A stretch of DNA of 7,910 bases from Candidatus Izemoplasma sp. (GTDB taxonomy: Bacteria; Bacillota_I; Bacilli_A; Izemoplasmatales; Izemoplasmataceae): assembly GCA_029939615.1 (NCBI GenBank), contig JAOZSP010000016.1:8936-16845 (forward strand). The letters are read 5' to 3'. The notes beneath the pieces are model-generated. The model was not told where the DNA came from. It saw only the letters and a list, made by a program, of their open reading frames with translations, and did not search any database. Position numbers and translations under genes: made by a program. This document shows positions 1 through 4,755 of the stretch, one piece after another. Positions within the stretch are counted from its first letter, which is position 1. Every line of letters begins with the position of its first letter.

Positions 1-1805
1 CCTAAAGATTTTGACATTTTACGACCGTCACCATCTAAAACAAAACCATGTGTTAAACATGTTTTATAAGGGCTAACACCCTTATAAGCAACACCTGTAG
101 ATAAACTACTGTTGAACCAACCACGGTATTGATCACTACCTTCTAAATATAAATCACTAGGGTATGGAAGACCAAAGTTTTGCATCCCACCTTGGTGTGA
201 TGTACCACTATCAAACCATACGTCTAAAATATCTGTTTCTTTAGTAAAGACACCATTAGGACTATTTTCGTTAGTATAACCTTCAGGTAATAACTCTTTA
301 GCTGTTTTTAAATACCAAGCGTTAGTTCCTTCTTTTTCAAAAATATCAGCTACATGGTTAATAACTACTTTATCTAATATCTCAGAACCATCTTCATTAT
401 AAAATACAGGAATAGGTACTCCCCAAGTTCTTTGACGACTAATACACCATGCGTGACGATCTTTAACCATGTTTTCCATACGTACTTCTCCCCATTTTGG
501 GTACCAAGTAATATTCTTTATTTCTTTAATCATATCATCTTTTAGAGACTCAATAGATGCGAACCATTGTGCAGTCGCTCTAAAGATAACCGGTTTTTTA
601 GTACGCCAGTCATGAGGATAACTATGAGTAATCCAAGCAAGTTTTAATAAATATCCTAAATCATGAAGATCATTAACAACACTTTTATTACAGTCTTCAA
701 TAAACTGTCCTTCATATTGTAAAGCTTCTTTAGTCATAAAACCTTTTGAATCAACAGGACATAATGTTTCAAGACCATATTTTTGACCGATGATAAAATC
801 ATCTTCCCCATGTCCAGGAGCAGTATGAACTAATCCAGTTCCACCTTCAGTAGTTACGTGATGTCCTAAAACAACAGGACTAATACGTTCGTATAAAGGA
901 TGTTTATAAGTCATATTTTCTAATTCATGACCTTTAACGTCTTTTAATACTTCTACTTTTTCCCACTCTAAAGTTTTTGAAAGTTCATTTATTAATTCAG
1001 TAGCAACTAAATATGTATCTTTATCATTTACTTTGATAAAGGTATATAATATTTGATCACCAACAGCAATCGCTAAGTTAGCAGGAATTGTCCATGGCGT
1101 TGTTGTCCATACAAGAAATTTAAAATCAAAATCAACTTTTCCAAGAGTTTCAACAGCGTCCATAGCAACATATATAGAAGGAGATTTTTTATCATGATAT
1201 TCTATTTCCGCTTCAGCAAGAGCTGTTTCACTTGAAGGGCTCCAGAAAATCGGCTTTAATCCCTTAAAGATTAATCCTTTTTCTACCATATCCGCAAACA
1301 CTCTTATTTGAGAAGCTTCATATTTAGGTTGTAAGGTAACGTAAGGGTAATCCCATTCACCTAATATACCTAAACGTTTAAATTGTTCTTTTTGTGTTTT
1401 TACTTGTTTTTTAGCATATTCTTCACACATAACTCTAAAATCAACTTTATCAATCAAATTACGATTGATTTTTTTCTTTTTAACTAAAGCTGTTTCAATC
1501 GGTAACCCATGTGTATCCCATCCTGGGACATATCTTGTATAAAACCCACTCATACTTTTATATCTAACAACAAAATCTTTTAAGGTTTTGTTTAAAGCAT
1601 GTCCAATGTGGATATTACCGTTAGCGTAGGGTGGACCATCATGTAATACATATTCAGTATTACCTTCATTAAGCTTTAAACGCTTATTGTAAAGGTCTAG
1701 TTTTTCCCACTCTGTTTGCATTACGGGTTCTTTATTACCTAAATTACCTCGCATTGCGAAATCTGTTTTTGGCATGTGTAATGTATCTTTGTAGCTGTTA
1801 CTCAT
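1..1805 (-). CDS. ileS: Isoleucine--tRNA ligase (IleRS), C-terminal part beyond window edge
   Basis: Cytoplasmic class I aminoacyl-tRNA synthetase that charges tRNA-Ile and edits misactivated valine. My translation from ATG at 1805 gives about 601 residues with no stop before the window edge. IleRS is usually about 900-1,050 residues, so the anticodon-binding and C-terminal zinc regions lie outside. Visible motifs are HIGH at residues 66-69 (1610-1599), preceded by DGPPYANGN; WTTTPWTIPAN near 232-242 and GTGLVHTAPGHGEDDF near 321-336 of the CP1 editing domain; HSYPHDWRTKKP near 393; WCISRQRTWGVPIP near 452; and KMSKS at 596-600 (20-6). Both ATP-binding signatures and the editing threonine-rich segment are intact. 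The start is fixed by AAAGGAGTGAT at 1820-1810, and the N-terminus MSNSYKDTLHMPKTDFAMRGNL fits the family. Expression should be controlled by the T-box immediately upstream. Confidence 0.98.
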   Translation of the reverse strand, partial: MSNSYKDTLHMPKTDFAMRGNLGNKEPVMQTEWEKLDLYNKRLKLNEGNTEYVLHDGPPYANGNIHIGHALNKTLKDFVVRYKSMSGFYTRYVPGWDTHGLPIETALVKKKKINRNLIDKVDFRVMCEEYAKKQVKTQKEQFKRLGILGEWDYPYVTLQPKYEASQIRVFADMVEKGLIFKGLKPIFWSPSSETALAEAEIEYHDKKSPSIYVAMDAVETLGKVDFDFKFLVWTTTPWTIPANLAIAVGDQILYTFIKVNDKDTYLVATELINELSKTLEWEKVEVLKDVKGHELENMTYKHPLYERISPVVLGHHVTTEGGTGLVHTAPGHGEDDFIIGQKYGLETLCPVDSKGFMTKEALQYEGQFIEDCNKSVVNDLHDLGYLLKLAWITHSYPHDWRTKKPVIFRATAQWFASIESLKDDMIKEIKNITWYPKWGEVRMENMVKDRHAWCISRQRTWGVPIPVFYNEDGSEILDKVVINHVADIFEKEGTNAWYLKTAKELLPEGYTNENSPNGVFTKETDILDVWFDSGTSHQGGMQNFGLPYPSDLYLEGSDQYRGWFNSSLSTGVAYKGVSPYKTCLTHGFVLDGDGRKMSKSL

Positions 1806-1809
1806 AGTA

Positions 1810-1820
1810 ATCACTCCTTT
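1810..1820 (-). promoter_or_regulatory. Ribosome binding site of ileS
   Basis: The minus strand reads AAAGGAGTGAT about 5-8 nt before the ATG at 1805. It is a near-complete match to the anti-SD of 16S rRNA. It lies just downstream of the T-box terminator, so it is transcribed only when the terminator is not formed. Confidence 0.9.
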
Positions 1821-1828
1821 TAATATAT

Positions 1829-1862
1829 AAAAAAAGCTCATCCTTAATAATAAGGACGAACT
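1829..1862 (-). terminator. T-box regulatory terminator upstream of ileS
   Basis: A 12-bp stem with two or three G-U pairs: AGTTCGTCCTTA (1862-1851), a four-base loop, TAAGGATGAGCT (1846-1835), then a U-tract to 1829. It ends the leader transcript when tRNA-Ile is charged. It lies only 8 bases before the ileS SD. Confidence 0.92.
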
Positions 1863-1888
1863 ATATAATCCGCGGTACCACCTTAGTT
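1859..1888 (-). promoter_or_regulatory. T-box antiterminator
   Basis: AACTA (1888-1884) pairs with TAGTT (1863-1859), enclosing the T-box bulge TGGT that binds the NCCA end of uncharged tRNA. Its 3' arm shares bases 1859-1862 with the 5' arm of the terminator, so the two hairpins exclude each other, as the T-box mechanism requires. Confidence 0.85.
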
Positions 1889-1965
1889 CTAGAAATATCT
1901 AGCACTTAACTCTTTAACGCAGAGATACGTAAAATCTTACTCTTTTCAGATTTTAACTCAAAGGT

Positions 1966-1968
1966 GAT
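1966..1968 (-). promoter_or_regulatory. T-box specifier codon AUC (Ile)
   Basis: On the minus strand the 3' side of the Stem I internal loop reads T-ATC-A-CCTT. The triplet ATC lies between the 10-bp upper helix and the AAGG/CCTT lower helix, where T-box specifiers sit, and is followed by the usual purine. It would pair with anticodon GAU of tRNA-Ile, agreeing with the downstream ileS. Confidence 0.88.
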
Positions 1969-2046
1969 ATATTATTTTATATTTTTCCAAGTTCTCAGCG
2001 TTCTTGGTCTCTGTAAAAAATATTTAAAATAATACTTGTCCTTGTC

Positions 2047-2075
2047 ATAGTATTTTAATAACAATAGTTTAACAA
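2047..2075 (-). promoter_or_regulatory. Possible sigma-A promoter of the T-box-ileS transcript
   Basis: The minus strand carries TTGTTA (2075-2070), a 17-base spacer and TACTAT (2052-2047), a good match to the -35 and -10 consensus. The difficulty is position: transcription would start around 2040, inside the 5' strand of T-box Stem I, cutting off its lower helix. The true promoter may therefore be slightly further upstream in the AT-rich stretch to 2128. Confidence 0.35.
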
Positions 2076-2100
2076 ATATATTTAAGAATACAACCTTTTT

Positions 2101-2127
2101 ATTGATATTTTATATAATATTATCAAT
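2101..2127. repeat. AT-only inverted repeat just after yggT
   Basis: Seven-base arms ATTGATA (2101-2107) and TATCAAT (2121-2127) flank an A/T-only centre. It begins two bases after the yggT stop codon on the minus strand. A U-tract does not follow on the minus strand (the sequence is AAAAAGG), so it is not a standard intrinsic terminator. It may be a weak end-of-message hairpin or chance in AT-rich DNA. Confidence 0.3.
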
Positions 2128-2129
2128 TA

Positions 2130-2399
2130 TTAGCCGTTTGCGATCATAATATTAATCATTTGTCCAAAATATCTTAATCCTATTTGATATAAGAAAAATC
2201 CAATGATAGGTGTAAAATCCATTCGTCCAAAAACTAATAAACCTCTAAATATTCTCATATATGGGTTAGCTATACTATGAATAATCTTATGGACTTTTGA
2301 TCCTCTTAACTCGGGAATCCACGACATTAAGATATAAGCAATAAGGATATAGTAGTAAGCTTGTAAAGCATAGTATAATACTGTAAATAATAAAATCAT
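2130..2399 (-). CDS. yggT: YggT/YlmG family membrane protein
   Basis: A small integral membrane protein of 89 residues, normal for the family (about 80-100). Two hydrophobic segments are visible, roughly residues 2-26 and 64-86. Between them lies the family-typical stretch SWIPELRGSKVHKI then ANPYMRIFRGLLV, ending in the DFTPIIGF motif at the start of the second segment. The exact biochemical role is not settled; the family is linked to division and membrane organisation, and in plastids YlmG homologues affect nucleoid distribution and division. The gene follows sepF by 5 bases. Its SD AAGGAG (2413-2408) lies in the last sepF codons, 8 bases before ATG, so it is probably co-transcribed and coupled. 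Bacillus has the same sepF-ylmG order. Confidence 0.93.
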   Translation of the reverse strand: MILLFTVLYYALQAYYYILIAYILMSWIPELRGSKVHKIIHSIANPYMRIFRGLLVFGRMDFTPIIGFFLYQIGLRYFGQMINIMIANG

Positions 2400-2404
2400 T
2401 TTAA

Positions 2405-2692
2405 TTACTCCTTGTATTCATTCACAAACTTACGTAATGAACCATCTTTATAGTCTTTTTTAGTAGCAAAAAGGAAGATTTTTTCTTTAATAACTTCAAT
2501 TTCACCATCTGTAGCATACGTTACACCACTTAAAAAGGTAATGACTTTGTTTGATTCAATATCATTATATTCTTCAAAGTTCACAATAACAGGAACGCCT
2601 TTTAATAATTTATTAGCTAGTTTATAAACATCTAAGTCCTTACCCATAATAATAAACTCAATACGATCAAACGCTTTTTTCTTTTTAGCCAT
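2405..2692 (-). CDS. sepF: Cell division protein SepF (short, core domain only)
   Basis: FtsZ-binding division protein that normally forms rings, bundles FtsZ filaments and ties them to the membrane. This copy has 95 residues; Bacillus SepF has about 150. The core SepF fold is clear: GVPVIVNFEEYND (32-44), then a helix leading to ITFLSGVTYATDGEI (51-65) and KIFLFAT (71-77). The glycine of the FLSG motif (residue 56), at the dimer interface in SepF, is kept. The N-terminus is a run of four lysines, MAKKKKAFDRIEFI, in place of the amphipathic membrane-targeting helix and long linker of typical SepF. An upstream in-frame TAG and lack of another start rule out a longer form. The SD AAAGAGG is at 2706-2700. 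It overlaps the yggS stop as TAATG, indicating translational coupling. Confidence 0.95.
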   Translation of the reverse strand: MAKKKKAFDRIEFIIMGKDLDVYKLANKLLKGVPVIVNFEEYNDIESNKVITFLSGVTYATDGEIEVIKEKIFLFATKKDYKDGSLRKFVNEYKE

Positions 2693-3339
2693 TATTCTAC
2701 CTCTTTCTTGAATAATACACTACCTAATCGTAAAAATGTAGCATTATGCTTTAAAGCGATTAAGTAATCATTACTCATTCCGATTGATAATTCAGGTAAG
2801 TCTTGATGTAGTTCTTCTTTTATCTTAATCTGTAAGTCATTTAATTTTTGAAATTCATTACTTATTATTTCTTCATTACTTGTTAATTCAGCCATTCCCA
2901 TAAGTCCTACAACTTTAATCATATTTAAAGGTTTTAATTGCTTTAAAAAGGGAATAACATCTTCAATATTTAAACCATGTTTAGATTCTTCATTACTTAT
3001 ATTTATTTGAATAAAACACTTTAATGGAGACGTTCTACGTCTATTAATCTCTTCAGCTAGTTTAAATGTATATAACGAATGAAGATAATCAATATCATTT
3101 ACTACTTTTTTTACTTTTTTGGTTTGTAAAGTTCCAATAAAGTGCCAAGTAATATCGAAATCTTTTAAAGCATTAAATTTTTCTGTAAAAGCTTCAGTAC
3201 GGTTTTCTCCAAAATGGGTTATCCCTGAACTGTGGAGAGTAATCATTTCTTCGGGTGTAAAATATTTTGTAGCTGCTACAATAGTTATATTATCATTATT
3301 TATCTTATTTTTAACATACTCTGTATAAAATTTCATCAT
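2692..3339 (-). CDS. yggS: YggS/YlmE family PLP homeostasis protein
   Basis: A cytoplasmic pyridoxal-5'-phosphate (PLP)-binding protein of the PLPBP/PROSC family. It has the alanine-racemase-type barrel without known catalysis and balances vitamin B6 and amino-acid/keto-acid pools. It has 215 residues, slightly under the usual 220-235. The PLP lysine is K25 in VAATKY; further family motifs are FGENR (43-47), WHFIGTLQTKK (65-75), IQINISNEESKHGL (near 110-123), GLMGMA (near 145), LSIGMSNDY and ATFLRLGSVLF near the C-terminus, which bind the phosphate. Two consecutive ATGs exist at 3339 and 3336. The SD AGGAG (3347-3343) is 3 bases from the first and 6 from the second, so 3336 is the more likely true start. 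The stop overlaps the sepF start by one base. Bacillus has the same place (ylmE) between ftsZ and sepF. Confidence 0.95.
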   Translation of the reverse strand: MMKFYTEYVKNKINNDNITIVAATKYFTPEEMITLHSSGITHFGENRTEAFTEKFNALKDFDITWHFIGTLQTKKVKKVVNDIDYLHSLYTFKLAEEINRRRTSPLKCFIQINISNEESKHGLNIEDVIPFLKQLKPLNMIKVVGLMGMAELTSNEEIISNEFQKLNDLQIKIKEELHQDLPELSIGMSNDYLIALKHNATFLRLGSVLFKKEVE

Positions 3340-3497
3340 TTTCTCCTATTTGAATACGTAAAAATACTTGTTAAAATTATCGCAAAAGCTCCTAAAATCA
3401 TTTGGAGACTATCGCTTAAGTTTGAAACAAAGATAAATAAAACTATTATAATAACCATTAATATAACATATAAAATATTGAAAGTCTTTTGATTCAA
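3336..3497 (-). CDS. Small membrane protein, TTG start, unknown function
   Basis: I do not recognise this gene. Reading from TTG at 3497 gives 53 residues and a TGA stop at 3338-3336. It starts MNQKTFNILYVILMVIIIVL and has two hydrophobic stretches, about residues 7-24 and 32-47, joined by a short polar turn SNLSDS. The C-terminus is basic (SNRRK), suggesting a hairpin membrane protein with both ends inside. Three things support a real gene. First, a nine-base SD, GAGGTGATC (3509-3501), sits 3 bases upstream. Second, the frame fills the ftsZ-yggS gap almost exactly. Third, its stop overlaps the yggS starts (ATGATG) while the yggS SD lies in its last codons, typical of coupled genes. TGA as stop agrees with the standard code used nearby. 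The main doubt is that AT-rich DNA readily encodes hydrophobic residues. Confidence 0.75.
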   Translation of the reverse strand: MNQKTFNILYVILMVIIIVLFIFVSNLSDSLQMILGAFAIILTSIFTYSNRRK

Positions 3498-3500
3498 ATT

Positions 3501-3509
3501 GATCACCTC
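3501..3509 (-). promoter_or_regulatory. Very strong SD site that fixes the TTG start at 3497
   Basis: GAGGTGATC matches nine consecutive bases of the anti-SD complement at the 16S rRNA 3' end, the longest such match I see in the window. The core AGGTG is six bases from TTG. No other start codon follows within useful distance on this strand, so the site is hard to explain unless the small gene is translated. Confidence 0.8.
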
Positions 3510-3518
3510 AATTATAAG

Positions 3519-3538
3519 AAAAAAGCGCTAATGCGCTT
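3519..3538 (-). terminator. Intrinsic terminator of ftsZ
   Basis: AAGCGC (3538-3533), loop ATTA, GCGCTT (3528-3523) gives a perfect 6-bp GC-rich stem ending in a run of six U (3524-3519). It overlaps the last two bases of the ftsZ stop codon. Only 9 bases separate it from the SD of the next gene, so downstream genes must be reached by readthrough or by a promoter I cannot identify securely. Confidence 0.88.
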
Positions 3539-4676
3539 ATTTAAATCTTGATTTTAACCAAGAAGGAATAGCAGTTTTAGAAGGTTCTTCTTCTTTAACA
3601 ACTTCTTGTTTACGTCTTTTTCGTGATTTTTTAGTTGGAGGAGTTTCTTTTTTAGGTTCCTCAAGAGGAACTTCTTCTTCAACATATCCAGTTGCACCAA
3701 TATCACTAAATTCAACGCTTTTGTTTTCATCAAATCCTGTTGCAATAACAGTAACGATGATTTCTTCATTAATATCTGTATTTACTGTTGCACCATAAAT
3801 AATATTTATTTCAGTAGAACTAGCATTTTGAATTGCTTCAACAGCTTCGTTAACTTCCCATAAGGCAATATCTACACCACTAGCAATATTAACTACTGCA
3901 TCAGTTGCACCGTCGATATTAGCATCTAATAATGGGGAATGAATAGCTTTTTTAGTAGCTTCAATTGCGCGATTTTCACCACTAGCAATACCAATACCCA
4001 TTAATGCAGTACCTTTATCTTTCATAACAGTTTTAATGTCAGCAAAATCTACGTTTATAAGTCCAGGCACGGTAATAATCTCCGCAATCCCTTGAACCCC
4101 TTGACGTAGGACTTTATCTGCTTCTCTAAATGCTTCAAGCATTGATGTTGAACGATCAACAATATAAAGTAAACGATCATTTGGCACAACGATTAATGTA
4201 TCAACATAAGGTTTTAAAGCATCTAAACCTTCTAATGCTGTAGCTATTCTTCTTCTACCTTCAAAGCTGAATGGCTTAGTAACAATCCCAATAGTTAAAC
4301 ATCCTGTTTCACGAGCGATTCTTGCGATTACAGGTGCAGCACCTGTACCTGTTCCTCCACCCATTCCAGCAGTAATGAATACCATATCAGTTTCATTTAA
4401 CATTTCTCGTATCTCGTCTTCACTTTCAATTGCAGCACGTCTTCCAATTTCAGGATCTGCTCCCGCACCTAATCCGCGAGTTAACATTTTCCCAATCTGA
4501 ATTCTAATATCTGCCTTAGAAAGTCTCAGTACTTGTGCGTCTGTATTAATAGCAACGAATTCAACACCTTGAACTTCATTTTCAATCATTCTGTTCACAG
4601 CGTTTCCGCCACCGCCACCGATACCGATTACTTTAATTGTAGGTTTTTGATTAAAATTATCCATTGATTCGAACAT
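3537..4676 (-). CDS. ftsZ: Cell division protein FtsZ
   Basis: The tubulin-like GTPase that polymerises into the mid-cell division ring. It has 379 residues, normal length. The N-terminal GTP-binding domain shows VIGIGGGGGNAVNRM (16-30), the tubulin signature GGGTGTGAAP (106-115), PFSFEGRRR (135-143) and PNDRLL (165-170). The catalytic T7 loop NVDFADIK is at 208-215. The C-terminal domain continues to about residue 318. A short linker follows with acidic, then strongly basic (KKSRKRRK), then acidic residues. The last ten residues IPSWLKSRFK are the conserved tail that binds partners such as SepF or FtsA. SD GGAGGT (4688-4683) is 6 bases before ATG. Unlike most Firmicutes, ftsA is not next upstream; tgt is. 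A private promoter and terminator suggest it can be transcribed on its own. Confidence 0.99.
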   Translation of the reverse strand: MFESMDNFNQKPTIKVIGIGGGGGNAVNRMIENEVQGVEFVAINTDAQVLRLSKADIRIQIGKMLTRGLGAGADPEIGRRAAIESEDEIREMLNETDMVFITAGMGGGTGTGAAPVIARIARETGCLTIGIVTKPFSFEGRRRIATALEGLDALKPYVDTLIVVPNDRLLYIVDRSTSMLEAFREADKVLRQGVQGIAEIITVPGLINVDFADIKTVMKDKGTALMGIGIASGENRAIEATKKAIHSPLLDANIDGATDAVVNIASGVDIALWEVNEAVEAIQNASSTEINIIYGATVNTDINEEIIVTVIATGFDENKSVEFSDIGATGYVEEEVPLEEPKKETPPTKKSRKRRKQEVVKEEEPSKTAIPSWLKSRFK

Positions 4677-4682
4677 ATTGAT

Positions 4683-4688
4683 ACCTCC
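4683..4688 (-). promoter_or_regulatory. Ribosome binding site of ftsZ
   Basis: GGAGGT six bases before the ATG at 4676 confirms the MFESMDNF start rather than the internal ATG at residue 5. Confidence 0.9.
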
Positions 4689-4704
4689 AATTAACTTGTT
4701 AATT
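4689..4704. promoter_or_regulatory. Palindrome at the ftsZ transcription start, possible operator
   Basis: AATTAAC-TT-GTTAATT is a perfect 7-bp inverted repeat between the -10 box (4711-4706) and the ftsZ SD (4688-4683). The predicted transcription start, about 4699, lies inside it. It could be a repressor site overlapping +1 or a 5' hairpin in the message. The regulator is unknown, and AT-rich chance palindromes are common. Confidence 0.35.
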
Positions 4705-4705
4705 T

Positions 4706-4714
4706 ATTATATCA
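4706..4714 (-). promoter_or_regulatory. Extended -10 promoter of ftsZ
   Basis: The minus strand reads TGATATAAT: a perfect TATAAT (4711-4706) preceded by the TGn extension. At 17 bases upstream the -35 region is only TTATGT, a weak match, which is common for extended -10 promoters. The start would be near 4699, giving a leader of about 23 bases including the SD. Confidence 0.65.
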
Positions 4715-4755
4715 TAATAATTGTAAAAACATAAATTATTTTTAAAGATAACGGC

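Larger units (their letters stand above)
1829..2053 (-). promoter_or_regulatory. T-box riboswitch leader, isoleucine specifier (AUC)
   Basis: A tRNA-sensing leader in the ileS 5' UTR: uncharged tRNA-Ile should pair with the specifier and the T-box bulge and prevent termination. The conserved T-box AAGGTGGTACCGCGG is at 1884-1870. Stem I can be drawn by eye: AAGG (2043-2040) pairs with CCTT (1964-1961); a 10-bp helix TATTATTTTA (2034-2025) pairs with TAAAATAATA (1979-1970); an apical helix CCAAG/CTTGG (2007-2003 with 1991-1987) encloses the loop AACGCTGAGAA. The specifier loop carries ATC (1968-1966) followed by the usual A, matching an isoleucine codon. A second hairpin, TAAAATCT/AGATTTTA (1955-1948 with 1937-1930), follows, then a small CTAGA/TCTAG hairpin before the antiterminator. 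The 5' boundary is approximate. Confidence 0.95.

Noticed and set aside
2101..2127. Intrinsic terminator after yggT
   Set aside because: The inverted repeat has no G/C-rich stem and no U-tract on the minus strand.
3119..3492. Plus-strand open frames of 69 and 86 codons opposite yggS and the small gene
   Set aside because: They are antisense to well-supported genes, have no family resemblance, and AT-rich membrane-like coding on one strand readily gives long frames on the other.
3554..3769. 71-codon minus-strand frame within the 3' end of ftsZ
   Set aside because: Lysine- and leucine-rich reading of the ftsZ linker in another frame; the ftsZ frame is the conserved one.
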